DNA of 64,000 nt from Brevibacterium siliguriense. Its GTDB lineage: Bacteria > Actinomycetota > Actinomycetes > Actinomycetales > Brevibacteriaceae. Shown one piece after another: positions 43,756 to 53,797 of the stretch (positions are counted from its first letter, which is position 1; every line of letters starts with the position of its first letter). The DNA lies in NCBI RefSeq assembly GCF_900105315.1, contig NZ_LT629766.1, positions 434,001 through 498,000 of the forward strand. The letters run 5' to 3'. Below the pieces are notes generated by a model, which ran no database searches, had not been told where the DNA came from, and saw only the letters and a list, made by a program, of their open reading frames with translations. Made by a program: the position numbers and the translations under genes.

Positions 43756-45333
43756 ATGCGTGCACACGATGACATGGTCACCGGACCAAACAACTCAGCG
43801 GCCGCCTCGGCGAGCACCCCGACCGAGACGGTCCCGCTCACAGCGGCCACACTCGCGGATGATCCCCGCCATCACGCGGCCCCGTACGCTGATGCCCTGC
43901 GCAGGCTGGCCGACGAGGACTGGCTGCGTCTCCACGTGCCTGCCCATCAGGGCAGCTGCGAGCACGCGCCGGGGCTGGGGAACGTCGTTGGAGAGGAGGC
44001 GCTGGGCATCGACTTCCCCATGCTCTTCAGCGGAGTCGACCAGGAGAACTGGCGGATGATCGACCACACGCGCATCCGCCCCATCGACCAGGCGCAGGCG
44101 CTGGCCGCCGAGGCCTGGGGTGCGTCCCGGACGTGGTTCACGACGAATGGGGCCTCGGGCGGCAACCACATCGCCACGACCGTTGTGCGCGGGCTCGGGC
44201 GGGAGTTCGTCTGCCAGCGCAGCGTCCACTCCTCCGTCATCGACGGCATCACCCACGCCGACCTCCGCCCGCACTTCCTCCACCCCCGCGTCGATGCCGG
44301 CCTCGGCTCCTCCCACGGGGTGACACCCGCCCAGGTCGAACACGCATTGAGCGAGCATCCTTCCAGTTCAGCGGTCTACCTTGTGTCCCCCAGCTATTTC
44401 GGGGCGGTGGCCGACATCTCCGCCATCGCGGAGGTGGCTCACCGCCACGATGTCCCTCTCATCGTCGATGAGGCGTGGGGATCGCACCTCGGCCTTCACC
44501 CTGACCTGCCCGTCAACGCCGTGCGCTGCGGAGCCGATCTCGTCATCTCGAGCACACACAAGGGCGCTGGCTCGCTCACGCAGTCGGCGATGGTTCAGCT
44601 CGGCCACGGTCGGCTGGCCGAGCGGCTCGAACCGCTCGTCGACCGTGTGGTCAGGTCATATCAGTCGACCTCGTGCAGCTCACTCCTGCTCGCCTCCCTC
44701 GATGAAGCCAGGCGGCATCTCGTCACTCATCCCGACGCTATCAGCGAGGCCATCGCCACTGCCGAGGACATCCGGGGCCGAGTCCGCGCCGACGTGCGCT
44801 TCCGCGATGCGACTCCGGACATCCTCGCAGGTCGCGATGCTGTCGCTGCCGATCCGCTGAAGATCGTCATCGACACGCGAGGCGCCGGGATCACCGGATC
44901 AGACGCCCAATACATGCTCATCCGCGATCATCGGATCTACTGCGAGCTCGCGACGCCCTCGGCGCTGCTGCTGCTCGTCGGGGCGACCTCCCCGGTCGAC
45001 GTCGAACGCTTCTGGTCCGCACTGCAGGCGCTGCCGCGGTCAGAGTCGGAACCCGAGCGGCCGATCGTCCTGCCCGGCAGGTGTGTGAAGCGGCGCGAGA
45101 TCGGAGAAGCGTTCTTCGCCGCCTCCGAAGTCGTTCCCGCCGCTGAGGCGGTAGGCCGAGTGTCCGCAGATGCCCTCGCCGCGTATCCGCCCGGCATCCC
45201 GAACGTCCTTCCCGGTGAGGAGCTCAGCGAGGAGACCGTGACGTTCCTGCGGATGACCGCCGAGGCGCCGTCCGGATACGTCCGCGGAGCCCAGGATTCA
45301 CGGATGGAGACCTACCGCGTCGTCTCAGAGTGA
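43756..45333 (+). CDS. Orn/Lys/Arg decarboxylase family PLP enzyme
   Basis: A 525-residue fold-type I decarboxylase. The PLP lysine is in SSTHKGAGSLTQSAM, LIVDEAWGSHLG supplies the Asp that contacts the pyridine ring, and TNGASGGNHIA forms the phosphate-binding region. The C-terminal domain (about 400-525) with AYPPGIPNVLPGE is typical of arginine/lysine/ornithine decarboxylases lacking the N-terminal receiver-like wing. It makes a polyamine or cadaverine-type diamine, or agmatine; which one cannot be told. ATG 43756 fits the promoter; ATG 43774 is possible. Confidence 0.85.
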   Translation: MRAHDDMVTGPNNSAAASASTPTETVPLTAATLADDPRHHAAPYADALRRLADEDWLRLHVPAHQGSCEHAPGLGNVVGEEALGIDFPMLFSGVDQENWRMIDHTRIRPIDQAQALAAEAWGASRTWFTTNGASGGNHIATTVVRGLGREFVCQRSVHSSVIDGITHADLRPHFLHPRVDAGLGSSHGVTPAQVEHALSEHPSSSAVYLVSPSYFGAVADISAIAEVAHRHDVPLIVDEAWGSHLGLHPDLPVNAVRCGADLVISSTHKGAGSLTQSAMVQLGHGRLAERLEPLVDRVVRSYQSTSCSSLLLASLDEARRHLVTHPDAISEAIATAEDIRGRVRADVRFRDATPDILAGRDAVAADPLKIVIDTRGAGITGSDAQYMLIRDHRIYCELATPSALLLLVGATSPVDVERFWSALQALPRSESEPERPIVLPGRCVKRREIGEAFFAASEVVPAAEAVGRVSADALAAYPPGIPNVLPGEELSEETVTFLRMTAEAPSGYVRGAQDSRMETYRVVSE

Positions 45334-45432
45334 GTTTCCGCGCCCCCACAGCCTCACCGACCGCTCACGTCAGCGTCGAACACCCTCCGCACAGAGTCGG
45401 CAATTCGAGCGGTCCGTGCCGATCTTGGTATC

Positions 45433-45492
45433 TCATCCCTTCAGTCCGGCGATTCCGCCGCTGACGATGACGGCTTCTTTCACGGGGAGCAC
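45433..45492 (-). pseudogene. Remnant of an FAD-dependent oxidoreductase N-terminus
   Basis: On the minus strand a GTG start behind GAGGGG opens a 19-codon frame, VLPVKEAVIVSGGIAGLKG, then stops. AVIV-x-GGIAGL is the dinucleotide-binding start of FAD monooxygenases, with Gly changed to Ser at one position. Nothing downstream continues the family in any frame that I can see. It could be chance, given the short length. Confidence 0.3.
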
Positions 45493-45546
45493 CCCCTCTT
45501 CTCTGAGCGTCCGCGCGCTTTCACGCTGGCCATCTGCACTCAGACC

Positions 45547-45564
45547 AGAATGTGATCACATTCT
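45547..45564. repeat. Perfect 18-bp palindrome
   Basis: AGAATGTGA-TCACATTCT with no spacer. The centre TGTGATCACA resembles half sites of CRP-type regulators, but the usual 6-nt spacer is missing. No gene start adjoins it now. It may be an operator left behind by a lost gene. Confidence 0.45.
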
Positions 45565-45703
45565 TCGCAAGTGTTTGATCCATCATCTTTAATGCAGTTT
45601 CCGAACCTGCTTTGCTTGCGGTCTTGACCTTGCTCCAGGGGAAGCTCTTGAGTGGAAACGGGTGGAATCCACCGCCCATCATGACCAGATATGACGATCC
45701 ACC

Positions 45704-46111
45704 ATGGCACTCAACATCGCTGTCGATGACCGCAGCAGAATGACCTACATCGGAGTTCCCCTCGGCGGCCCACTCTTCATCTACCGGCATATCGGAGATC
45801 CTGCCGATCCCGTCGACCTGACAGTAGGCGTTCCCACCGCCGAGTCTGTCCATCCCTCTGCGGGACTCGTCTTCGACGCCCTTCCGCCCGGGACCTATCT
45901 GGTTGGACGCCACACCGGACTTCCCGATGAAATTCCCGTTGCTCAGGCGGAGGTCCGCGCTTGGGCGGAACAGAACGGAGTGACCATCAGCTCTTCTGCT
46001 GAGTCAGATGGGGAATCATGGACCGGGCATGCCGAACACTTTCTGACGAAACCTGCGGACGAACCCGATAAGTCGAAGTGGGTGACCGAACTGCTCTACC
46101 TGACTGAATGA
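45704..46111 (+). CDS. GyrI-like small-molecule-binding domain protein, possibly N-terminally shortened
   Basis: A 135-residue protein resembling the GyrI/effector-binding domain found on MerR and AraC regulators. GGPLFIYRHIG, VGVPTAESV, ALPPGTYLVGRHTG and the C-terminal block SKWVTELLYLTE fit that fold. Stand-alone relatives usually have about 40-50 further residues before the PLF strand, so this copy may have lost its start. The first 20 residues (DDRSRMTYIGV) show no family resemblance. A ruined MerR/GyrI gene lies directly downstream. It may or may not be expressed. Confidence 0.5.
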   Translation: MALNIAVDDRSRMTYIGVPLGGPLFIYRHIGDPADPVDLTVGVPTAESVHPSAGLVFDALPPGTYLVGRHTGLPDEIPVAQAEVRAWAEQNGVTISSSAESDGESWTGHAEHFLTKPADEPDKSKWVTELLYLTE

Positions 46112-46170
46112 AACCGCCGACCGTCGATTCTCTCGGACCTTGTCTCGCAGAATCGAGGTCAGGAGGCGAT

Positions 46171-46666
46171 ATGTCCGAGCTCCTGACGATCGGAGAGTTC
46201 GCAACGGCGACTGGCTCTCGCAGATACAGCCCGCATCAGATCGAGACAGCACGTCTGATTTCTATGCTGCGCCGCATCGACATGCCATTGCCTGCGAATC
46301 CGTCGACGGTGGTCAACAGTCCGATACGTCCGGTTTCGACATCGGCACACATTCGGTGGCCGCAGCTCCTGTGCTGTCCTCGACGAGGCACACCTCTGCC
46401 AAGGAATTGCCCAGTGTCATCCGCTCCCTCGCGGATCGACTCTTCGGGCTCGCCGAAGACCGAGGAGGCGCCGCAGGCTCTCTCATCGTCATCTACCACG
46501 GGCTGACGTGCAGTTCCCGAGGATCCTTGGAGTCTTCGATGCCATCAGGCTCCGCGCCTCTGGACTCGGACTCAGACCTGCAGGTCCACCACGTGAGGTC
46601 TACACGGACGTCGATGACGGTCCGGTGCCACGCTGCGAAGTGGCGCTGCCGCTCCACGGTGAATGA
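46171..46666 (+). pseudogene. Decayed MerR-family (BltR-type) regulator with GyrI domain
   Basis: ATG 46171, behind AGGAGGCGAT, opens MSELLTIGEFATATG, a MerR helix-turn-helix start. It jumps straight to RRYSPHQIETARLISMLRRIDMPL, so about 25 codons of the wing region are missing. The reading then shifts frame. The next frame carries SVAAAPVLSSTRHTSAKELP and SLADRLFGLAEDRGGAAGSLIVIYHG (from about 46345). A second shift near 46505 leads to VFDAIRLRASGLGLRPAGPPREVY and ends at TGA 46664-46666. Three frames together rebuild one effector-binding regulator, so the gene is dead. Confidence 0.75.
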
Positions 46667-46726
46667 GCGCGGACGGAGCGCCCAGTGACGAACGCAATAT
46701 GGCGGACCGGCTCGACCAGTCGCCTC

Positions 46727-47395
46727 TCAGGCGCCCAACCCGGCACGAATACGGCGGACGGCGTCGTCGAAGGACTCTTCGGTCGCCTCGGCGGCCGCCC
46801 CCGGATCGCCGGCGTCGACGGCATCCATGAGTCGGCGCTGGTGCTTGAGCAGCGGCGCCTTGGCGTCGGCCGCGATCTCCCGCCTGGCACCGACGAGTTT
46901 GTACGCCCGGCAGCGCAGCCACAGGGTCCGGATCGTCTCAACGAGGACGGGATTGCCCGAGGCGGAATAGATCGTCGCGAGCAGCACTTCGTCGTGGTCG
47001 AGATACTCCGAGACATCACCGGAGTCGAGAGCCGCCTCCATCGCCGCGAACTCCTCATCGAGGCGCGCCCGTCCCGCCCCATCGAGCTTCTGTGCGCCCT
47101 GGACCGTTGCTTCGACCTCGAGGATGCGGCGCACCGAATAGATCTGCAGCAGCTCCTCGGCGGTGAATTCTTTGACCACGGCCCCGCGATGCGGACTGGT
47201 CTCGACGAGTCCGACCGCCTCGAGCCGGGCCAGCGACTCGCGTACGGGCATGACGCTCGTCCCGAGCGACGCCGCGAGCTGGCGGATCCGCAGTCGATCG
47301 CCGCTGCGATAATCGCCGGAGAGGATGCTCGCCTGCAGCGCTTCGAACACCTGGTCGCCGATGCGCGGGCCGATGTCGGTCTGGGTCTCGCTCAT
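46727..47395 (-). CDS. GntR-family (FCD/FadR subfamily) regulator
   Basis: A 222-residue regulator. The winged helix QVFEALQASILSGDYRSGDRL, RIRQLAASLGTSVMPVRESLARLEAVGLV (about 16-70) precedes an all-helical FCD effector domain with metal-ligand-like residues in EYLDHDEVLLATIY. It lies 75 nt downstream of purU in the same orientation, behind the gap holding GCCGAGGCGG. Target unknown; control of the sda-purU part is possible. Confidence 0.82.
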   Translation of the reverse strand: MSETQTDIGPRIGDQVFEALQASILSGDYRSGDRLRIRQLAASLGTSVMPVRESLARLEAVGLVETSPHRGAVVKEFTAEELLQIYSVRRILEVEATVQGAQKLDGAGRARLDEEFAAMEAALDSGDVSEYLDHDEVLLATIYSASGNPVLVETIRTLWLRCRAYKLVGARREIAADAKAPLLKHQRRLMDAVDAGDPGAAAEATEESFDDAVRRIRAGLGA

Positions 47396-47470
47396 AGTCA
47401 GCAGTCTATCCACGCCGAGGCGGCTTCCGGCGGTTTCATGGGCTCCGTCCCCTCGGCACCGTGGATACGC

Positions 47471-48325
47471 CTACCGCAGGACGATGGTCCTCTTGCCCGA
47501 GAGGAACACACGTCCGTCGCAGTGCCACTTCACGGCATTGGACAGCGCCTTGCACTCGGCATCGCGGCCGGCGGCCACGAGGTCCTCGGGAGTGAAGGCA
47601 TGGTCGACCTCGACCAGCTGCTGAGCGATGATCGGCCCCTCGTCGAGTTCGCTGTTGACGAAGTGCGCTGTCGCCCCGACGGTCTTCACTCCGCGCTCCC
47701 ACGCCTGGTGGTAGGGCTTCGCCCCTTTGAACGACGGCAGGAACGAGTGGTGGATGTTGATGGCCCGTCCGGTGAGTTCGCGGGCGAGGTCGTCGGAGAG
47801 GATCTGCATATAGCGGGCGAGCACCACGAGGTCGACCTCGAAGCGGTCGACGAGTTCGAGCAGCTTCGCCTCGGCCTCGGGCTTCGTCTCCTTCGTCACA
47901 GGGATCCGGAAGAAGGGAATGTGGTGCCATTCGACGAGCTCACGGTGGTCGGGATGGTTCGACACGACCGCGGCGATCTCGATCGGCAGCTCGCCGACCC
48001 GGGCGCGGAAGAGCAGGTCGTTGAGGCAGTGCTCGAACTTCGAGACCATGATGAGCACCCGCCGCTTCTCCCCCTGCGGCCACAGCTGCCAGGTCGCGCC
48101 GAACTCCTCACCGATCGCTTCGAAGTCGGTCCGCAGAGCCTCGACTCCGTTGCCGGGCTCGTCGGAGACGCTGAAGTCGATGCGCAGGAACAGCTGCTGG
48201 GTCGACTGGTCGTCGAACTGTTTGAGTTCTTTGATGTCCCCGCCGTGGGTGAGCAGGGCACCGGTCACGGCGTGGGTGATTCCGGGGCGCTCGGCGCATT
48301 CGAGGGTGAAGATGTAATCCTGCAT
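47471..48325 (-). CDS. purU: PurU: formyltetrahydrofolate deformylase
   Basis: A 284-residue enzyme hydrolysing 10-formyl-THF to formate and THF. An N-terminal ACT domain (ECAERPGITHAVTGALLTHGGDI) is followed by a formyltransferase fold. The catalytic Asn-His-Asp set is seen in NIHHSFLPSFKGAKPYHQAWERG and VNSELDEGPII. It is the last gene of the glyA-sox-sda group, 57 nt after sdaA. It returns free folate when sarcosine breakdown loads the one-carbon pool, the usual reason for purU to travel with sox genes. Confidence 0.93.
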   Translation of the reverse strand: MQDYIFTLECAERPGITHAVTGALLTHGGDIKELKQFDDQSTQQLFLRIDFSVSDEPGNGVEALRTDFEAIGEEFGATWQLWPQGEKRRVLIMVSKFEHCLNDLLFRARVGELPIEIAAVVSNHPDHRELVEWHHIPFFRIPVTKETKPEAEAKLLELVDRFEVDLVVLARYMQILSDDLARELTGRAINIHHSFLPSFKGAKPYHQAWERGVKTVGATAHFVNSELDEGPIIAQQLVEVDHAFTPEDLVAAGRDAECKALSNAVKWHCDGRVFLSGKRTIVLR

Positions 48326-48382
48326 GTGCTTGTCTTCCTGTCCGTGGGGCGGGGTCTGGGTGGTGCAAGGTCTGGTTGGTGC

Positions 48383-49846
48383 TCAGCATTCGACGACGTT
48401 GACGGCGAGTCCGCCGCGCGATGTCTCCTTGTACTTCGATTTCATATCGGCTCCAGTCTGCCGCATGGTCTCGATCGCCTGGTCGAGACTCACCCGGTGA
48501 GAGCCGTCGCCGTGCATGGCCAGCCGAGCCGCATTGATCGCCTTCACCGAGGCGATGGCATTGCGTTCGATGCACGGCACCTGCACGAGGCCGCCCACCG
48601 GATCGCAGGTCAGCCCGAGGTTGTGCTCAAGTCCGATCTCCGCGGCGTTCTCCACCTGTTCGGGAGTTCCGCCGAGCACGGCGCACAGTCCTGCGGCAGC
48701 CATCGCACAGGCCGATCCGACCTCGCCCTGGCAGCCCACCTCGGCGCCGGAGATCGACGCATTGCGTTTGAACAGGATCCCGATCGCCCCGGCGGTGAGC
48801 AGGAACGTCACGACGGCATCGTCGCAGGCCGACCCGACCGAGTCCTCGTCATCACCGGCTCCGACGACAAAGCGGTCCATGTAATGGAGCACCGCGGGGA
48901 TGATGCCCGCGGCCCCGTTCGTCGGTGCAGTGACGATCCGCCCGCCCGAGGCATTTTCCTCGTTGACGGCCAGTGCATAGAGGTTGACCCATTCGAGGGC
49001 GTCGAGGGAACCCGCTGCCCGGTAGTCCGCGGCTTCGAGCTTCGCCTTCAGTTCCGGGGCCCGGCGGCGCACCTTGAGTCCCCCGGGCAGGGTCGTCTCG
49101 GTGCGGGTGCAGCCGTTGTGCACGCATTCGGCCATCACCGCCCAGATCTCGAGCAGCTTGGCCCGCAGAGTCTCATCAGTCTGGCGGGCGCGTTCGTTGA
49201 CGGCCATGAGCTCGGCGATGCTCAGCCCGCGGATGCGACACTGCTCGAGCAGTTCATCGGCCGTGGAGAACGGGATGACGTCCCCGTCTCGACCGGCCGC
49301 ACCAGGACCGCCCCCGCCGGATCCAGGCCCGTCCCCGGCTGCGTCGATCGCTTCGGCAGCGTCCTTCTCCGCGTTCAGTTCGTCGGCGGTGACGACGAAT
49401 CCCCCGCCCACGGAATAGTACTCGCGCTCGATGAGCTCACCGGCCGCCTCGGCGCTGATGCGCATCCCATTGGGATGGCCGGGAAGGGATTCCCGCAGGT
49501 GCAGGGTGAGATCCGACGCAACGTCGAAGGGCACATCGTTTCGCCCGCCGAGGTGGAGCGACCCTGCCTCACGGATCTCCGCGACCAGCGGGCCCACGGA
49601 ATCCGTATCGAGCGTTTCGGGTTCCTTCCCGCTGAGCCCCGCGAGCACGGCGAAGTCCGAACCGTGCCCGATGCCCGTGGCACCGAGGGAGCCGAAGAGT
49701 CCGACGCGGACCGCATCGACACGCTCGAGCAGACCCGCCTCGGCGAGCTCATCGACGAAGCGCACCGCCGCCCGCATCGGGCCCACCGTGTGCGAGGACG
49801 AGGGTCCGATGCCGATCGAGAACAGATCCAGGACCCCGAGGCTCAT
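48383..49846 (-). CDS. sdaA: SdaA: iron-sulfur L-serine dehydratase with a glycine-rich insert
   Basis: A 487-residue fused beta-alpha L-serine ammonia-lyase, serine to pyruvate and ammonia. [16 protein letters not shown] opens the beta domain. The 4Fe-4S cysteines lie in [19 protein letters not shown], with a further Cys in [16 protein letters not shown]. Between the domains is a 30-residue Gly/Ala/Asp-rich stretch (161-190, including [13 protein letters not shown]) that makes it longer than the usual ~455 residues. ATG overlaps the soxG stop by one base (TGATG). Confidence 0.92.
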   Translation of the reverse strand: MSLGVLDLFSIGIGPSSSHTVGPMRAAVRFVDELAEAGLLERVDAVRVGLFGSLGATGIGHGSDFAVLAGLSGKEPETLDTDSVGPLVAEIREAGSLHLGGRNDVPFDVASDLTLHLRESLPGHPNGMRISAEAAGELIEREYYSVGGGFVVTADELNAEKDAAEAIDAAGDGPGSGGGGPGAAGRDGDVIPFSTADELLEQCRIRGLSIAELMAVNERARQTDETLRAKLLEIWAVMAECVHNGCTRTETTLPGGLKVRRRAPELKAKLEAADYRAAGSLDALEWVNLYALAVNEENASGGRIVTAPTNGAAGIIPAVLHYMDRFVVGAGDDEDSVGSACDDAVVTFLLTAGAIGILFKRNASISGAEVGCQGEVGSACAMAAAGLCAVLGGTPEQVENAAEIGLEHNLGLTCDPVGGLVQVPCIERNAIASVKAINAARLAMHGDGSHRVSLDQAIETMRQTGADMKSKYKETSRGGLAVNVVEC

Positions 49847-50568
49847 CAGCCGGCTCCCTCGGCTTCACCTTCGGGCATCTGCCCGTCAGCGAGGAATTCC
49901 GCCATTCCGTCGAGCAGCCAACGGACCGTGAAGTCCGCGAAGCTCGCCCGCGGGTAGACACGGTAGGTGTCCTCACCGCTGTGGTGGAGGATCACCGGCA
50001 CGGGACCCAGCGCCGTGACGATCGCGGATCCGATGCCGAAGGCGCGAGGGTGGAGATCGGCGCGGCAGCTCTTCTCGAGCACTTCGCGGGCTTTCTTCCC
50101 CGTCAGTTCGAGGATCGTCCGGTTGGCCGAGAGATCGACGGCCTGTCCGGGCAGTCCCTCGAGTCCCGCCTCCGCGACGATCGTCTCACCGGGCTGCTGG
50201 CAGCGGGAGACGTCGACGGCGAGGAATTCGTCGGGGCTCAGCCACAGCACGTGCTGAGCTGCCGGATCACCGGTGACTTCGCCAACGGTGCGCGGCAGGC
50301 TGAGACCGAACGTGTCCTCGAGTGACGTCCACGACGCGGAGTCAGGCTGTGCGCGCAGTCCGATCTGCACCGTGAAGGGCAGTTCGCGCAGGCCGACGCT
50401 GCGGCCGCCGGCGGCACTCGCCTCGGACATCAGCCCGGCCAGGTGCGCGGCCGGCGAGACACGCAGATCATCGAGTCCGCTCGACCCGGTGCCCGTGTGG
50501 GCGGCCTGAGTCTCAGCGGTCGAGGGGGACTGTGCCGTCGCAGGGGTGGAATAGGTGGTGTCAGCCAT
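49846..50568 (-). CDS. soxG: SoxG: sarcosine oxidase gamma subunit
   Basis: A 240-residue gamma subunit of heterotetrameric sarcosine oxidase, a small GcvT-like fold protein. Blocks [37 protein letters not shown], and [24 protein letters not shown] are typical. The N-terminal 30 residues are a Thr/Ser/Ala-rich tail. ATG 50568 overlaps the soxA stop by 8 nt. Confidence 0.9.
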   Translation of the reverse strand: MADTTYSTPATAQSPSTAETQAAHTGTGSSGLDDLRVSPAAHLAGLMSEASAAGGRSVGLRELPFTVQIGLRAQPDSASWTSLEDTFGLSLPRTVGEVTGDPAAQHVLWLSPDEFLAVDVSRCQQPGETIVAEAGLEGLPGQAVDLSANRTILELTGKKAREVLEKSCRADLHPRAFGIGSAIVTALGPVPVILHHSGEDTYRVYPRASFADFTVRWLLDGMAEFLADGQMPEGEAEGAG

Positions 50569-53488
50569 CGCGGCGGTTTCCTTCCGGATCGTAGAAGACG
50601 GGCGAGGTGATCTCGACGTCGACGAGGATGTCGCCGAAGGGAGACTTGACGATCTCACCTTCGCGGTTGCGGCCGTTCTCGACGAGTGCGAGACCGAACG
50701 GCCGGTCGAGGCTCGGCGAGATATACGACGAGGTGACATGCCCGATCATCGGCACCGGCCCGTCCTCCGGTGTGACGGGAGTGCCCGCCGCAATGAGCTG
50801 GGCGCCCTCGGCCAGGCGGGTCGTGCCGTCGACGGGCAGGACTCCGACAAGATGCTTGCGGTCCTCGCGGGCCGTGTCGACCCGGGAGTAGGAGCGTTTG
50901 CCGATGAAGTCCTTGGCCTTCGAGACGATCCACTCCATGCCCGCGTCCTGCGGGGTCACGGTGCCGTCGGTGTCCTGTCCGACGATGATGAAGCCCTTCT
51001 CGGCACGCAGCACGTGCATGACCTCAGTGCCGTACGGGGTGATGTCGAACTCGGCCCCCGCCTCGGCGACGGCCTCCCACACGGCCAGCCCGTAGAACGT
51101 GTCGACGTTGATCTCGAAGGCGAGCTCACCGGAGAACGAAATCCGGCAGATGCGAGCGGGAATGCCGTTCGCCAGGGTGGTCTCACGGAAGCCCATGAAC
51201 TCGAAGGCCTCGTTCGACACATCGAGGTTCGGTGCGATCTTGGCGATGACATCGCGCGACCGGGGTCCGGCCACGGCGACAGTCGACCACTGTTCGGTCA
51301 CCGAGGTGAAGACGACGTCGAGGTCGGGCCATTCGGTCTGGTGCCATTCCTCGAGCCATTCGAGGACGGTCGCGGCCCCGCCAGTGGTCGTCGTCATGTA
51401 GTAGCGGTCCTCGGCTACCCGCAGGGTCACACCGTCGTCGAAGATCATTCCGTCGGGCTTGCACATCAGCCCGTACCGGCCCTTGCCGACCTTCAGCTTC
51501 TTGAAGCCGTTCGTGTAGATCTGGCCGAGGAACTCTCCGGCGTCCTTCCCGCGGATCTCGATCTTGCCGAGCGTCGAGGCGTCCTGGAAGCCGACGGATT
51601 CGCGCACGGCCTTGCCCTCGCGCAGCACCGCCGCCTCCATGTCCTCACCCGGCTTCGGGTAGTACCAGGGGCGCTTCCACTGGCCGACGTCTTCGAACTC
51701 GGCACCGTGGGCGACGTGCCAGGGGTGGATCGAGGTGACCCGGGCCGGGTCGAAGAGTTCGCCCTTGCGCCGTCCGGCCAGTGCCGCGAAAGGCACCGGG
51801 GCGAAGGGGGCCCGGAAGGTCGTGTGCCCGACCTGTCCGAGGTCGTCGGCTTCCCCCAGCACCGAGGCGATCGCGCCGATCGCGTTGACCGCTGAGGTCT
51901 TGCCCTGATCGTTCGCCGTCGAGATCGAGGTGTAGCGCTTGATGTGCTCGACCGAGCGCATGCCCGCGCCCATCGCCCGCTGCACATCGGCGACGGTCTG
52001 GTCGCGTTGGAAGTCGATGAAGTGCGTGCTCAGATTCGTGTGGTCGTCCTGCGCCGAGGTGACCAGCCACAGCGGGCGCGCCGGGGCATAGGCCGTCGCC
52101 GAGGCCGCGGGGACGGCGAGTGCGGCCGGGAAGCCGGTGCGGTTCGCCGCCTGGTTCCCTGCCTCGGCGCCCTGCCGCAGAGCCGCTTCGAGCGAGTAGT
52201 CCCCGGTCACTGCTCCGACGGTGAACTGGTCGCGCACGGGCGTCGTCGGCACGAAGGCCGCGATGTCGACGTTCCAGTGGATTGTGCCCTTGCGCTGACC
52301 GTGCAGGTGGATGACCGGCGAATGTCCGCCGGAGACCGCAAGCAGGTCGACGGCAATGCTCTCACCGTTCTCGGCTGCGACGCCGTCGTCATCGAGTCCG
52401 GCGACAGTGATGGCGCTGACCCGTCCGGCGGGTCCGTCACCTGCGGTGCCGGTGACGGCAGAGCCGAGGATGAGGCGGGTGCCCGTGGCTGCGGTGACGG
52501 ATTCGGCGATCGCCGAGGCGGTCGGACGGGAGTCGATGACCGCGGGGACGGTGATGCCTGCCGCGTGGAGGTCGGTGACGAGATCGTAGGCGGAGTCGTT
52601 CGTCGTCGCCACGGCCACTTTGTCACCGGCGGCCACACCGTAGCGGCCGAGGTATGTGCGCACGGCCGAGGCGAGCATGATGCCGGGACGGTCGTTGTCG
52701 GCGAAGACGATCGGACGCTCGTGTGCACCGGTGGCGAGCACGACCTGACCGGCGCGGATGTGCCAGACCTTCTGGCGCACTCCGCGGCCACCGGCAGCGG
52801 CGACGGCGTCGGTGCGGTCTTCGAGGGCGACGAAGTAGTTCGAGTCGTAGCTGCCGAAGACGGTCGTGTTCTTCACGTAGGTGAGCTCTTCGTGCTCGGC
52901 GAACCCGGCGACGGTGGACTCGACCCAGGCCAGGGCGTCGACGCCGTCGATCGTTTCGGCCGTGGCCGGTCCCACCGCGAGCAGGGACCCGCCGGGCAGG
53001 GACTGGTCGTCGAGGAGGAGTGTGCGCGCACCGGACTTGCCGGCTTCCCGTGCCGCGGCGAGTCCGGCGGGGCCTGCGCCGACGATGAGGACGTCGGTGT
53101 GCACGTGCTTGTGTTCGTAGGTCAGTTCGTCCTGGCCGGGGTCGAGGATGCCGAGTCCGGCGAGGTAGTCAGCCTCGAGCCCTTCGGCGACGGCGACGCG
53201 GGTGGCGGGCAGCATCGATTCGGAGACGTCGCCGGGGAATCGAGAGTGCACGCGCACAAGCGCGTTGGACTCCTCGACGCCGGCGCCGAGGATGCCGCGA
53301 GCGCGTCCCAGGTAGGTCGAGTTGCCGCAGTCGATGCGGCCGGCGGCGATGAGCGCACTGGCGATCGTGTCGCCGGAGAAGCCCGAGTAGGTCGCTCCGT
53401 CGACGGTGAAGTCGACCGGCCGGGTGGTGTCGATGCCGGTGGCGGAGGGCAGCCGAGACGCGGAGTGCAGACGGGTGGTGTTCGTCAT
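50561..53488 (-). CDS. soxA: SoxA: sarcosine oxidase alpha subunit
   Basis: A 975-residue alpha subunit. The N-terminal ferredoxin-like segment [25 protein letters not shown] is followed by an NAD-binding domain ([17 protein letters not shown] near 135). A C-terminal GcvT-type folate domain (about 590-975) includes [24 protein letters not shown] blocks and [18 protein letters not shown]. It takes the methylene group from sarcosine to THF with the SoxB active site. ATG 53488 overlaps the soxD stop as ATGA. Confidence 0.93.
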   Translation of the reverse strand: MTNTTRLHSASRLPSATGIDTTRPVDFTVDGATYSGFSGDTIASALIAAGRIDCGNSTYLGRARGILGAGVEESNALVRVHSRFPGDVSESMLPATRVAVAEGLEADYLAGLGILDPGQDELTYEHKHVHTDVLIVGAGPAGLAAAREAGKSGARTLLLDDQSLPGGSLLAVGPATAETIDGVDALAWVESTVAGFAEHEELTYVKNTTVFGSYDSNYFVALEDRTDAVAAAGGRGVRQKVWHIRAGQVVLATGAHERPIVFADNDRPGIMLASAVRTYLGRYGVAAGDKVAVATTNDSAYDLVTDLHAAGITVPAVIDSRPTASAIAESVTAATGTRLILGSAVTGTAGDGPAGRVSAITVAGLDDDGVAAENGESIAVDLLAVSGGHSPVIHLHGQRKGTIHWNVDIAAFVPTTPVRDQFTVGAVTGDYSLEAALRQGAEAGNQAANRTGFPAALAVPAASATAYAPARPLWLVTSAQDDHTNLSTHFIDFQRDQTVADVQRAMGAGMRSVEHIKRYTSISTANDQGKTSAVNAIGAIASVLGEADDLGQVGHTTFRAPFAPVPFAALAGRRKGELFDPARVTSIHPWHVAHGAEFEDVGQWKRPWYYPKPGEDMEAAVLREGKAVRESVGFQDASTLGKIEIRGKDAGEFLGQIYTNGFKKLKVGKGRYGLMCKPDGMIFDDGVTLRVAEDRYYMTTTTGGAATVLEWLEEWHQTEWPDLDVVFTSVTEQWSTVAVAGPRSRDVIAKIAPNLDVSNEAFEFMGFRETTLANGIPARICRISFSGELAFEINVDTFYGLAVWEAVAEAGAEFDITPYGTEVMHVLRAEKGFIIVGQDTDGTVTPQDAGMEWIVSKAKDFIGKRSYSRVDTAREDRKHLVGVLPVDGTTRLAEGAQLIAAGTPVTPEDGPVPMIGHVTSSYISPSLDRPFGLALVENGRNREGEIVKSPFGDILVDVEITSPVFYDPEGNRRDG

Positions 53489-53775
53489 CGAACCTCTCCT
53501 TGGGTGTCGGGACGGGGCGAGCCGATCGGGTAGATCGCGGTGAAGTCGTAGGTGGCCGTGTCGCGGACGGCGTTGAACCACTTCCGGCAGCCGGCGCTGT
53601 GGCTCCACATCTCGGCAAAGGCGCCGCGGTTGTTCTCACGGTAGAAGAGGTACTCGGCCCATTCTTTGTCTGTCAGGGCGTACGGGTCTTCGGGGTAGGG
53701 GACGTGCGCCTGTCCGCCGTAGTGGAATTCGGTTTCGTCGCGTGGCCCGCAGTTCGGGCAGTGGATGAGCAGCAT
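53485..53775 (-). CDS. soxD: SoxD: sarcosine oxidase delta subunit
   Basis: A 96-residue zinc-binding subunit. [21 protein letters not shown] starts it, with Cys6 and Cys9 as zinc ligands. [15 protein letters not shown] supplies the other His/Cys pair. Length and sequence are standard. It lies 22 nt after soxB. Confidence 0.93.
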   Translation of the reverse strand: MLLIHCPNCGPRDETEFHYGGQAHVPYPEDPYALTDKEWAEYLFYRENNRGAFAEMWSHSAGCRKWFNAVRDTATYDFTAIYPIGSPRPDTQGEVR

Positions 53776-53797
53776 GTCGGTGTCTCTTTCCTTCCGC

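Larger units (their letters stand above)
45334..45703. other. 370-bp non-coding, partly decayed region
   Basis: No intact gene. GC content falls in its right half (45540-45680). It holds a short FAD-motif remnant on the minus strand (45433-45492) and a perfect 18-bp palindrome (45547-45564), each listed separately. A 53-codon minus-strand frame (45521-45679) has no family resemblance and I do not call it. Confidence 0.55.

Noticed and set aside
45521..45913. 130-codon minus-strand frame in the decayed region
   Set aside because: Its first part is antisense to the GyrI-like ORF. The rest has no family resemblance and no ribosome binding site.
46685..49957. 1090-codon open frame on the + strand
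   Set aside because: It lies antisense to GntR, purU and sdaA. It shows no family motifs and is a GC-rich shadow of those genes.
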